From a virus: DNA of 34,916 bases. Below the pieces are notes generated by a model. The model was not told the DNA's origin. It made no database searches and saw nothing but the letters and a program-made list of their open reading frames with translations. The stretch is from positions 1-34,916 of the IMG/VR virus record IMGVR_UViG_3300020603_000066; one strand, given 5' to 3'. Position numbers and translations under genes: made by a program. Positions 20,201 to 27,532 of the stretch are shown here, in pieces; positions within the stretch are counted from its first letter, which is position 1, and each line of letters begins with the position of its first letter.

Positions 20201-22857
20201 TAATTTCAACTCAATTAGGTGAAATAGTTTTAACTTCTTCTGGTTCAGGAACTCAAGTGTTTACAATTACATCTCAAGATGGTGCTTATGATGGAATATA
20301 TCCTATTGCTTCAGTGCCAACAAATGATTCATTTACACTAGCATTACCATTCTTAGTTCCAGCGAGAACTTATACTTTCAATTCAAGATCAACTTCGAAT
20401 AGTGGTAATGTAGATTCTACAGCTGATACAATTGTATTAGGTACAGCAAACCCTTATAATCCTACAAACTTCTTTCCAGGAGAATTAGTATCATATGCTC
20501 AAGGAGCAGGAAATACAGATATTATTAATGATGTTTCTGTAGATAATGCGGAAGTATATGTAATTCCAGTTAGTGAATTCGTAATATCACTTTCAAACTC
20601 TTATGTTTCAGCGATTGCAGGACAAGTAATACAATTAACACCAACAGGTGCGTCACAAACTCAAACAATTAGTTCACATAATATATTGAAGACATCAAAA
20701 CAGACTGGATCTGTTTCTGGTACTATTAATGGACGTGTATTAACTGGTACAGGAACTGCTTTCTTAAGTAAATTTAAGAGATTTGATTCAATATTCATTT
20801 ATATTGGAAGTTCATTGAAAGAATTTATAGTTGATAGAATTACTTCAGATACTGAATTAACAGTTGATCCAGGTCGACCAGCATTCCCTGCAACATTTTC
20901 TGCAGCGACTTTTTCTACATTAACAACAATCAATTTAAGACCAGATGGTTTCTCATTACATAAATCATTTGATGGTGGTATAGATATCACTGCTGGTACT
21001 TCACCAAACAGTAAGATTGTTCGTCAATCTCGTAAGTATTTTAGATATCAGTCAGGAAAAGGTATTCAAAATTCATTCGCGATTAACTTTTCACCTTTTA
21101 AAACTTTACAAAAGCTTGAATATGAAGCACTTACAGTAGGTGGTGCGACTGTACATACTATTAAAGCAGTTTGTCAAGAACCACACAATTTATCTGTAGG
21201 AAATGTTATACTTATTGATAAAGCTGTTGTCACAGTTGGAAATAACGTTTACAATGGTACTTTCCCTGTGTCTCATGTTATAGATTTGAAATCATTTAGA
21301 TATGTTATAGGATCTGCTCCAACTCAACAATCAGCAGCAGGATTCCCAGAATATGCAAGAGATACATGGTCTCAATCTTTTGTTCGTGCAGGTATGTTTG
21401 ACGATGCAAACGGATTCTTCTTTGAATATGATGGACAATATCTATATGTTGTAAGAAGATCTTCTACCTTACAGTTATCTGGAACATGTAATGCTACCAA
21501 AAACTCACAAGTAATTACTGGAAATAATACATCATTCCAATCACAGTTAATTATTGGCGATCATATACAAGTTAGAGGACAAGTATATCGTGTTATCGAT
21601 ATTTCATCTGATACTCGTATTGTAGTACAACCACCATATCGTGGAATTACTGCTACAGGTATTAAAACAACAATTCGTGAGGATGTTAAAGTAAAACAAG
21701 AATTCTGGAATATAGATCCTTGTGATGGAACTGGTCCAAATGGATACGTATTTGATATTCATAAAATTCAAATGTGTTATGCTGACTATTCTTGGTATGG
21801 TGCTGGTAAAATAAGATTTGGTACAAAAGATGCCAAAGGACATATTCATTATCACCATGAGTTTGTACACAACAATAAATTAAATGAATCATATTTACGT
21901 TCAGGAAATTTACCTGCAAGATATGAAATTGAAAATGGAGATGTTCCGACTTCTGCACCAACATTATTCCACTTTGGTACATCAGTTATAATGGATGGTA
22001 CATTTGATGATGACGATGCTTACTTATTCACATCACAATCAAAACCATTCGTATTAACTGGAACAACAGCAACACAAACTGCAACATCGACTGCAGTTAG
22101 TGAATTCAGAGAAATTACATTAAACGCAAGACGTGTGTTTGTGTATTCTTTCCAATGTTCAGAAGCTGATGCTAATAAATGTCAAGTGGGAATGTTAATT
22201 AAAGATGCTACAGGAAATATTCCTGATGGATCTTTCGTTGCGCAGGTTCAAAAAGCAGGTGCTAATTCAAGAGTGTTTACATCTTTCCCTGCTCTAGCAT
22301 CAGTTCCTTCAAATCCACAAATAGCAAGTGGAACAGTATTTACTGTTGGTGAAAACGCATTTGGTAATGGAGCAATTGACTTAACACGTCCAATTCCATT
22401 AGTTTCTGTTCGTTTAGCACCAGCTGTTGACTCTGGTATAACAGGCTCTGTTGGTGAAAGAGAAATTATCAATCGTATGCAAATGAAATTAAACAGTGGT
22501 GGTGTGACTGCGAATAAAGACTTAAACGTATTCTTTATTCTAAACGGAAATCCATCTAAATTAACTTTTGAGAAGAATCCTTCTCCATCATTATCAAATA
22601 CTATTTCTCACGATACAGGAGATATTATTAAAGATGGTACAGTTATATTCTCATCAAAAGCTTCTCCTGGAACAACTTCATTTGATATATCAGGTTTGAT
22701 CGATTTAGGTAATTCGATTCTCGGAGGAGATTCAGTTTATCCAAATGGTCCAGACTTAATCACGCTTGCGATACAGCCTACTGATACATCACAAATTACA
22801 TCGGCATCACCTTTGGTTGTGACAGGTAAACTATCTTGGTCTGAATCTCAAGCTTAA
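17269..22857 (+). CDS. Giant virion structural protein, 1862 aa
   Basis: This protein opens with MAKKLLFTYDINTAQNAIFL and, near 85-125, the segments RLQIFVEEEFARVGFEEAML and NLIDTDFEYGSQSTKWE. These match very large unnamed structural proteins of marine T4-like phages. The body is beta-rich with many turn repeats. Two T-G-T-x-F...G-D modules lie at about 1146-1210 and 1405-1469. The best conserved part follows: YADYSWYGAGKIRFGTKDAK near 1504-1523, a histidine cluster GHIHYHHEFVHNN at 1524-1536, and SYLRSGNLPARYE at 1541-1553. The C-terminus is another beta domain. A clear ribosome site (AAAGGAAA) precedes the ATG. It probably forms part of a long fiber or baseplate-distal structure; the exact position in the particle is unknown. 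Confidence 0.78.
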   Translation: MAKKLLFTYDINTAQNAIFLYGNVPLERILLITNVDAGKIIYNFADSTLGSTSCTYQPAIDQTRLVLAANFASQNFGPVTANTRLQIFVEEEFARVGFEEAMLDPVNKLRISAPENLIDTDFEYGSQSTKWETLQSVLNIPTIYSSSGDLSLEGLVSINTTIASKQVRCTFTTAHQQSIGNPIVIQGVSDITCEGAFLVTGVISSTEFFYEIDQPAIVTQNVAGSYTSIVPAKFFEGSNLILDPNAFDPNTGAAINPIATDGATPSVLTVRTLEPHGLKVNTKLYLRQTIGPKVLSITDPTGTAPDGRPFIDSSPTITITNNVNASTSTAAAEFKYDRPVTTWDWETTYFKYLQSADVNAAADEITWNAHGLSANAALLFNTQVRGDDTTPATNGGMEDGRVYYAKIVDANTIQLCTDYGTLASVVNLSAISTTRGFPRLGLVYKIEQRSDGNLFTAFFSRNVTTGATGQFNIGNINNTNTNSFTWNVQSIMGASRIPTRMVITQLNFSGANTNSSPINITYIAQNYLNAGSSNITYSLGAKGASPGTEFPNTDVTRCLFLSSGSYFINVQYQFGAINRDKFGNPTSSYNVVWTGSLDHVPTALNTAHSGSDLAGESFGKGTTAGNKIIGFQGVANNGTSVNGALDPFTHQANTRNNGRYGTGIIPYNFQATSTTTLGSIAINFPQAGNANYGTTSEIFVSFANELTALRNTFYIPSHGITENETCTINITGAGLSTTNRFAFCNSSSTVVPYNLTSFQVTANVVNSNYIRFTSKTSPFTNDVAAFPVEFNVQNNKTNTLYNTIFIQNHKVSGTTNAVYSTAGTVIGGLTNNTTFQLQFVNDSRLLLKQAGQVGAGSATTAAFGSTSNAQNQSFTVNFETPLGSVPTNAVVTMVQHRGRLSTASRFVSLKFADNINYNIGAVNGQDTSTFQNEPTWVPKNVSSFLTGSPVGVVVTASPTAGVNRAVPGMSNWWELRFLISTQLGEIVLTSSGSGTQVFTITSQDGAYDGIYPIASVPTNDSFTLALPFLVPARTYTFNSRSTSNSGNVDSTADTIVLGTANPYNPTNFFPGELVSYAQGAGNTDIINDVSVDNAEVYVIPVSEFVISLSNSYVSAIAGQVIQLTPTGASQTQTISSHNILKTSKQTGSVSGTINGRVLTGTGTAFLSKFKRFDSIFIYIGSSLKEFIVDRITSDTELTVDPGRPAFPATFSAATFSTLTTINLRPDGFSLHKSFDGGIDITAGTSPNSKIVRQSRKYFRYQSGKGIQNSFAINFSPFKTLQKLEYEALTVGGATVHTIKAVCQEPHNLSVGNVILIDKAVVTVGNNVYNGTFPVSHVIDLKSFRYVIGSAPTQQSAAGFPEYARDTWSQSFVRAGMFDDANGFFFEYDGQYLYVVRRSSTLQLSGTCNATKNSQVITGNNTSFQSQLIIGDHIQVRGQVYRVIDISSDTRIVVQPPYRGITATGIKTTIREDVKVKQEFWNIDPCDGTGPNGYVFDIHKIQMCYADYSWYGAGKIRFGTKDAKGHIHYHHEFVHNNKLNESYLRSGNLPARYEIENGDVPTSAPTLFHFGTSVIMDGTFDDDDAYLFTSQSKPFVLTGTTATQTATSTAVSEFREITLNARRVFVYSFQCSEADANKCQVGMLIKDATGNIPDGSFVAQVQKAGANSRVFTSFPALASVPSNPQIASGTVFTVGENAFGNGAIDLTRPIPLVSVRLAPAVDSGITGSVGEREIINRMQMKLNSGGVTANKDLNVFFILNGNPSKLTFEKNPSPSLSNTISHDTGDIIKDGTVIFSSKASPGTTSFDISGLIDLGNSILGGDSVYPNGPDLITLAIQPTDTSQITSASPLVVTGKLSWSESQA

Positions 22858-22875
22858 GAAGAAAGTAAAACTTCT

Positions 22876-23574
22876 ATGGCATATTTGGGAAGAGATCCAA
22901 TTCACGGCAGTTCGCAAGTGCAAGTATTTGCACCGAATGGAGTCGCAACAACATTTTCTTTAGACTTTTCAATAGGGTCAACAGGAAGCATTCTTTTAAT
23001 TAAGAATGGTGTTGTACAACAGCCAAATATAGATTTCACATTACTTGGTGGGGGTTCAAGCATTTCAATAGCAGGTGCTCCCATTAATGCTGGTGTAAGT
23101 TTATATTGCATTTATCTTTCTACTCAATATCTTCAAAATACATTACCTGATAATTCAATATCAGCTGATAAACTTTCATCATCCATACGTGGTAAATTTC
23201 CAAGTGATGTAATTGTGCCAGCAATTGGTTCAACTTCTTTAAGTTATGGTGTTGGTAAATTCTTTATATTAGGAAATGATACATCTTATACACTTACATT
23301 ACCATCAGCACCAGCGATTGGTGATATGTTTTGGCTAACAAGACCAGTAAGTAATGCAATTAATGCGATTACAGTTTCTATTAATACAAATGGAAATAAT
23401 ATATCTTCTGGTGATACAAATGCAGCATTAAATGTATTAAATGGTGCTTCCGTCAGTGTTTTACTTGATAAACTTGCGAGCACAGACTCAAGAAGAACAA
23501 GATGGTTTGTTTATGTAGGCACAGTTGCGAGTGAAAATATAGGTTGGTTTATGTATAGGGTTGATGCTTTTTAA
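22876..23574 (+). CDS. Short fiber-like virion protein, 232 aa
   Basis: It begins MAYLGRDPIHGSSQVQVFAP and carries the module IKNGVVQQPNIDFTLLGGGS...GAPINAGVSLYCIYLS (about 38-88), then LPDNSISADKLSSS. The same ordered module is found inside the 642-aa fiber at 14388, so the two are related. The C-terminal half (SYTLTLPSAPAIGDMFWLTR near 138, ending RRTRWFVYVGTV...YRVDAF) is a small beta domain of a type seen at fiber ends. It follows the 1862-aa gene by 18 nt. Role as a short fiber, or an accessory subunit on the preceding giant, is inferred. Confidence 0.7.
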   Translation: MAYLGRDPIHGSSQVQVFAPNGVATTFSLDFSIGSTGSILLIKNGVVQQPNIDFTLLGGGSSISIAGAPINAGVSLYCIYLSTQYLQNTLPDNSISADKLSSSIRGKFPSDVIVPAIGSTSLSYGVGKFFILGNDTSYTLTLPSAPAIGDMFWLTRPVSNAINAITVSINTNGNNISSGDTNAALNVLNGASVSVLLDKLASTDSRRTRWFVYVGTVASENIGWFMYRVDAF

Positions 23575-23585
23575 AGTATATAATT

Positions 23586-23593
23586 AATAAATA
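23586..23593 (+). promoter_or_regulatory. Candidate T4-type late promoter (AATAAATA)
   Basis: AATAAATA, one base from the T4 late core TATAAATA, lies in the 32-nt gap after the 232-aa gene. It is 13 nt before the ATG of the 111-aa gene and is followed by AGGAATAG, which can serve as a ribosome site. Motif and placement are the only evidence. Confidence 0.4.
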
Positions 23594-23606
23594 GGAATAG
23601 AAATTT

Positions 23607-23942
23607 ATGGCACAAATTACCGACTTATTTGTAGATCAAGGAAGTGATTGGTCTGCCATATTAACATTTTCGAATGTTGATGGAACAGCAAGAGATTTTA
23701 CAAATTGCACTGTTGCAGGACAATTAAGAAAAGGGTATGGTTCTTCAACATTTACTGCAATAACGACTACTTTTCCTGCTCCAGTGACTAGTGGTAAAAT
23801 AAAATTAGCATTAGGAAATGCTACAACAGCAGCATTAAAAGCTGGTAGATATGTTTATGATGTTGAAGTTGTTGATTCACAGGGTTTAAAAAGTAGAGTC
23901 GTAGAAGGAATTATAACTTTAACACCAGAGGTCACAAAATAA
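23607..23942 (+). CDS. Small structural protein with BppU-like N-domain look, 111 aa
   Basis: The sequence resembles a small Ig-like or baseplate-upper-protein (BppU) N-domain fold: an N-terminal QGSDWSAILTFSNVDGTARD near 12-31, then TAAALKAGRYVYDVEVVDSQ near 74-93 and a closing RVVEGIITLTPEVTK. The 'G-x-Y-x-Y-x-V-x-V-x-D...G-x-x-x-L-x-P-x-V-T' pattern is widespread in phage baseplate and fiber-attachment proteins. Its TAA shares one base with the ATG of the 95-aa gene, so the two are likely translationally coupled and may act together. I assign it as an attachment or adaptor subunit with moderate confidence. Confidence 0.68.
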   Translation: MAQITDLFVDQGSDWSAILTFSNVDGTARDFTNCTVAGQLRKGYGSSTFTAITTTFPAPVTSGKIKLALGNATTAALKAGRYVYDVEVVDSQGLKSRVVEGIITLTPEVTK

Positions 23943-24229
23943 TGGCAGATTTAGTAGTCACAGTAGATTCGCAAGGGAGTACAATTACACCAAGTAATAC
24001 TACTTTAACAACTTCGAATACAACTGCTGGAATTAGTACTACAGCAATTACTACAGTTGGAATACAAGGTGCATCAGGTGCAGCAGTTCCAATATCTGAA
24101 AATGTTCAAGTCGATGTGATTACTGAAGGATTAAATAATGGTTCAGTTTTAGTTTATAAAACGAACACATCTAAATGGACAGCTACAAAAAACTTAAATT
24201 TACAAAATGTAGATAGTGGAGAATATTAA
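23942..24229 (+). CDS. Small fiber-associated protein, 95 aa
   Basis: Low-complexity Thr/Ser-rich sequence occupies residues 10-45, including a GIQGASGAAVPI segment. After it come VLVYKTNTSKWTATKNL and the C-terminal tail LNLQNVDSGEY. The tail resembles the end of the downstream 882-aa fiber (LVYGDVDGGTY). Its start overlaps the preceding stop by 1 nt, and it is followed 18 nt later by the 882-aa fiber with a good ribosome site (TTAGGAGA). The shared tail suggests a common binding partner or a common trimer end. Function is not known beyond this. Confidence 0.68.
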   Translation: MADLVVTVDSQGSTITPSNTTLTTSNTTAGISTTAITTVGIQGASGAAVPISENVQVDVITEGLNNGSVLVYKTNTSKWTATKNLNLQNVDSGEY

Positions 24230-24247
24230 ATTAGGAGAAAATAAAAA

Positions 24248-26896
24248 ATGGCATCAATAATAAGAATTAAACGTTCCAGTACTTCGGGCAATCCCCAGAC
24301 ACTGGCAGCAGGAGAATTAGCATATTCTTCACTTTCAGGTTTACAGAATAATGGTGGTGATCGTCTATACGTTGGTATAGGTGCAGAAACATCAGGAAAT
24401 GCTGCAAATCATTTTGTAGTCGGTGGTAAATATTTCACTGATATGTTGGATCATGTACAAGGTACATTAACAGCAGATTCAGCAATTGTCACAGACGCAA
24501 ATTCTAAAATAAACAATTTAAAAGTAGATAATCTAGATCTAGATGGAAATACAATTACTTCAACAGATGCCAATGGAAATATTGTATTAGATCCTAATGG
24601 AACTGGTTATGTATCAATCACTGGAACAAATGGTCTTGTTATTCCAGTAGGAACAACTGCACAACGTTCACCAAACGTTCAAGGAACAATTCGATACAAT
24701 ACTGATACTTCTTCATTCGAAGGATATTCAGGTGCAACTTGGGGATCACTTGGTGGTGTTAAATCTGTAGATGGTTTAACATTTATTAGTGCTGAATCTA
24801 CTCCAGGAGCATCAAACGATACACTTTCTTTCGTCACAGATAATGTTGAAAGAATGTCTCTTGATACTGATAGTTTAGATATTGCAAGTACAATTACAAC
24901 AGTAAATATTAACGCAACTACAGCTTCTTCAAACACTACAACTGGTTCATTAGTTGTTGATGGTGGCGTTGGTATAGCTGGAAATTTAAATGTTGGTGGC
25001 ACTGTAAGTATGGGTGCAGCATCATTTACATCTATCAATAATACACCAATTGGAAATGCTACACCAAGCACTGGTGCATTTACACAAGTAGATACTGATA
25101 ATATTCGCATTAATGATAATACAATTAGTTCTACTAATGCAAATGGCGATATTATTCTAGCACCAAATGGTACTGGTGATGTACTTTTAGACGCTGATAC
25201 AGTTAGAATCGGTGATGGTAATTCTACAGCTACTTTTACTTCAAATGGACAAGGAAATTTAGTTTTAAATACTGATGGTGGTGCTAGTTCTGGGTCAATT
25301 ACGATTGCACATAGTGCTAATGGTGATATTACTCTAGCACCAAATGGTACTGGTAAAACAGTTTTAAATAATGTTTTTATCAATGGTACATCAGATTCTC
25401 TTGCTGAATTTATTTACGATACAGTCGGCGGAGCAACTACTGGTGGAACTGGTATTACAGTCACAAATAACGATGCTGGTAATTCTTCTACAATTGCTAT
25501 TACAAATACAACTGTCACTGCTGGTTCTTATGGTTCATCCACAGAAATCCCTACATTTACTGTAAACGCACAAGGACAATTAACTGCTGCTGGTACAGCA
25601 AGCGTTGCATCTACATTAAATATTACTGCTGATACAGGAACAAATGATGCTGTTGCTCTTTTAAGTGAAACATTAAACATTGCTGGTGGTGAAGGAATTG
25701 ATACAGTTGTATCAAATAATACAATTACGATTGCTGGAGAAGATGCTTCAACAACAAATAAAGGTATTGCTTCATTTGACACAAGCAATTTTACTGTCAC
25801 ATCAGGTGCAGTCTCTACAAAAAATATTACATTAGGATCTTCAACACTAACAAATGGTTCAACAACAACTTCAATAGCTGGATTATTACAATTAGATGTT
25901 GATAATATTCAAATTGATGGAAATTCAATTCTTTCAACAAATGCTAATGGTGGAATTACACTTGATCCGAATGGAACAGGACATATTTCTGCGAGCAATG
26001 CATTAATTAAAGACGTTGCGAGTCCAGTTGATGGAAACGATGCTGCAAATAAAGCATATGTTGATGCAGTTGCTGAAGGATTACATGTTCATGCATCAGT
26101 AAAAGCTGCAACAGTAGCAAATTTAGTTGGTACATATAACAATAATGCTGGCACTTATACACTTTCAGCTGCATTAAATACACTTGATGGTTATTCATTA
26201 GTTAATGGTGATCGTATTTTAATTAAAGATCAAACAAATGCTTTTGAAAATGGTATATACGTTCGTACATCAAGCACAGTATTTACTCGTGCTGTAGATT
26301 TTAATTCAGTTGCTGAAATTTCTTCAGGTGATTTCTTATTTGTGACAAATGGAACAATTAATGGAAACACTGGTTGGGTGCAAACTATACCAATGGTGAC
26401 AATAGGTGTCACATCAATTCTTTTTAATCAATTTGCTGGTGTTGGTACATATATTGCTGGAGCTGGATTATTATTTACTGGAAACGTTCTTGATATAGTA
26501 TTAAAATCAGATGGTGGATTAGAAATTGTTTCAGATGAATTAGGTTTAAAATCATCAACAGCTGGAGATGGTTTAACGTTTTCTGCAGGTGTTTTAAACG
26601 TTGGTGGTACAGCAGATAGAATTTCTGTCTCTGCTGATAGTATTGATATTGCTGCAACTTATGTTGGACAAAGTACAATCACAACATTAGGTACAATCGC
26701 AACTGGTACTTGGAATGGTTCAACGATTGCTGCAATTTATGGTGGAACAGGACAAAGCACATATGCAATTGGTGATATATTAGTTGGTGCTGCAGCAAAC
26801 ACTTTAAATAAATTAACATTAGGTGGTTCAGGAACAGTTTTACAATCTAATGGAACGACTTTGGTTTATGGCGATGTGGACGGAGGTACATATTAA
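24248..26896 (+). CDS. Long tail fiber protein, 882 aa
   Basis: It starts with the fiber-head pattern MASIIRIKRSSTSGNPQTLA then AGELAYSS, as in hyaluronidase-like and Mtd-like heads of marine phages. The body has four copies of an ANG-(D/N/G)-I-x-L-(D/A)-P-N-G-T-G motif, with D/A at residues 115, 305, 364 and 573. A DAANKAYVDAVAEGLHVHAS segment near 598-617 is a standard fiber motif and includes an H-V-H (613-615). Towards the end are TIATGTWNGSTIAAIYGGTG and the tail LVYGDVDGGTY. The likely role is a trimeric host-recognition fiber. Similar genes are usually annotated as fiber or structural protein. It ends a run of tightly spaced genes; the next gap is 48 nt. Confidence 0.8.
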   Translation: MASIIRIKRSSTSGNPQTLAAGELAYSSLSGLQNNGGDRLYVGIGAETSGNAANHFVVGGKYFTDMLDHVQGTLTADSAIVTDANSKINNLKVDNLDLDGNTITSTDANGNIVLDPNGTGYVSITGTNGLVIPVGTTAQRSPNVQGTIRYNTDTSSFEGYSGATWGSLGGVKSVDGLTFISAESTPGASNDTLSFVTDNVERMSLDTDSLDIASTITTVNINATTASSNTTTGSLVVDGGVGIAGNLNVGGTVSMGAASFTSINNTPIGNATPSTGAFTQVDTDNIRINDNTISSTNANGDIILAPNGTGDVLLDADTVRIGDGNSTATFTSNGQGNLVLNTDGGASSGSITIAHSANGDITLAPNGTGKTVLNNVFINGTSDSLAEFIYDTVGGATTGGTGITVTNNDAGNSSTIAITNTTVTAGSYGSSTEIPTFTVNAQGQLTAAGTASVASTLNITADTGTNDAVALLSETLNIAGGEGIDTVVSNNTITIAGEDASTTNKGIASFDTSNFTVTSGAVSTKNITLGSSTLTNGSTTTSIAGLLQLDVDNIQIDGNSILSTNANGGITLDPNGTGHISASNALIKDVASPVDGNDAANKAYVDAVAEGLHVHASVKAATVANLVGTYNNNAGTYTLSAALNTLDGYSLVNGDRILIKDQTNAFENGIYVRTSSTVFTRAVDFNSVAEISSGDFLFVTNGTINGNTGWVQTIPMVTIGVTSILFNQFAGVGTYIAGAGLLFTGNVLDIVLKSDGGLEIVSDELGLKSSTAGDGLTFSAGVLNVGGTADRISVSADSIDIAATYVGQSTITTLGTIATGTWNGSTIAAIYGGTGQSTYAIGDILVGAAANTLNKLTLGGSGTVLQSNGTTLVYGDVDGGTY
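25156..25354 (+). repeat. In-frame direct repeat inside the 882-aa fiber gene
   Basis: A 22-base identical stretch (25156-25177 and 25333-25354) encodes the L-A-P-N-G-T-G motif twice, 177 nt (59 codons) apart. Similarity extends upstream with two mismatches. Recombination between the copies would delete or add 59 codons without changing frame. Confidence 0.8.
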
Positions 26897-26944
26897 TTTC
26901 TAGATTATCTTTCGTTATTAAAAATTAACAAGGAGATAATTAAG

Positions 26945-27118
26945 ATGCCTAAAAAAAAGAAAGCAGAAAGTCTTTCTGATATTCTTGATAGAATTGATGA
27001 AGATTTAATGAGTGTTAGAGAAAAAATTGAAGAATTAGAAGATCACGAATGTGACTCGGATGATGAGGATCTAGATGATGAAGATTTAGATTCAGATGAC
27101 GACGATAGCGAAGAATAA
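26945..27118 (+). CDS. Small acidic protein with coiled-coil N-half, 57 aa
   Basis: Translation begins MPKKKKAESLSDILDRIDED, followed by a helical segment LMSVREKIEELEDHE with heptad-like hydrophobics. The tail from residue 37 on is almost only Asp, Glu and Ser with a few Leu. A strong ribosome site AAGGAG (26930-26935) sits nine bases before the ATG, the best in this part of the window, which supports a real, well-expressed gene. It is the last gene before a hairpin and a late-type promoter. The basic start, coil and acidic tail would suit a small assembly chaperone or scaffold for the fibers around it, but that is inference. No family is recognised. Confidence 0.72.
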   Translation: MPKKKKAESLSDILDRIDEDLMSVREKIEELEDHECDSDDEDLDDEDLDSDDDDSEE

Positions 27119-27132
27119 AGAATAAAATACAA

Positions 27133-27160
27133 AGGCGAAGATCTTAATCGGTCTTCGCCT
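27133..27160 (+). terminator. Hairpin terminator or 3'-end structure
   Basis: AGGCGAAGATC pairs with GGTCTTCGCCT to form an 11-bp stem with one G-T pair and a six-base loop (TTAATC). It is the most stable hairpin I found in the window, in the intergenic gap 15 nt after the 57-aa gene stop. No run of T follows, so it may be a weak terminator or a structure that protects or processes mRNA. A late-type promoter follows ten bases later. Confidence 0.7.
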
Positions 27161-27169
27161 AATAAACAG

Positions 27170-27177
27170 GATAAATA
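27170..27177 (+). promoter_or_regulatory. Candidate T4-type late promoter (GATAAATA)
   Basis: GATAAATA followed by TTA differs by one base from the T4 late core TATAAATA. It lies just after the hairpin and three bases before the ATG of the 116-aa gene, so a transcript starting downstream of it would lack that gene's start codon. It may therefore serve mainly the 633-aa fiber and neck genes, or start further upstream than in T4. Hairpin plus promoter suggest a transcription-unit boundary. Confidence 0.42.
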
Positions 27178-27180
27178 TTA

Positions 27181-27531
27181 ATGGCAACAATAATTAAAAT
27201 TAAAGGTTCATCAGTACCAAATCAAGCACCAGTAGCCAATGATTTATCTTTTAAAGAATTAGCGTTAAATTACGCAGATGGAAAACTTTATTTTAAGAAT
27301 GCTGCTGGACAAATAGCTTATTTCTCATCAGACAGTGGTAGTCAACTTGGACAAGATGATGAGTTATTAAATCAGTTAGCATATGCAATTAAATTTGGTA
27401 TATTTCCTCTTTCAGATTATGGAAATGTTTCAGATTCAACAACTGATGCATTTGGTCAAATCATAGCATTTACATATGATAATCAAGCAGCAGAGGGTTT
27501 AAGAATAGTAGATAACGAAGGATTAGTATAA
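27181..27531 (+). CDS. Fiber-head-like virion protein, 116 aa
   Basis: The N-terminus MATIIKIKGSSVPNQAPVAN is followed by FKELALNYADGKLYFKNAAG (near 24-43). This is the 'I-K-x-S-S...L-x-x-G/K-E-L-A-L-N-x-x-D-G-K-L-Y' head found on many phage fibers and shared with the 882-aa fiber. Here it occurs on a short protein without a shaft. The C-terminal half (LNQLAYAIKFGIFPLSDYG near 62-80) is not repetitive. One base separates its stop from the next start, so expression with the 633-aa fiber is likely. It may be a short fiber or an adaptor for fiber attachment. Confidence 0.7.
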   Translation: MATIIKIKGSSVPNQAPVANDLSFKELALNYADGKLYFKNAAGQIAYFSSDSGSQLGQDDELLNQLAYAIKFGIFPLSDYGNVSDSTTDAFGQIIAFTYDNQAAEGLRIVDNEGLV

Positions 27532-27532
27532 A

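Noticed and set aside
22857-22878. 5-bp hairpin (AGAAG/CTTCT) just before the ATG of the 232-aa gene
   Set aside because: Too short and with a nine-base loop; likely chance in AT-rich DNA.
24679-25383. A 234-codon minus-strand frame opposite the 882-aa fiber
   Set aside because: Same cause: antisense of a biased repeat gene, with repeated PVPFGA strings that are antisense of the (D/A)PNGTG motif.
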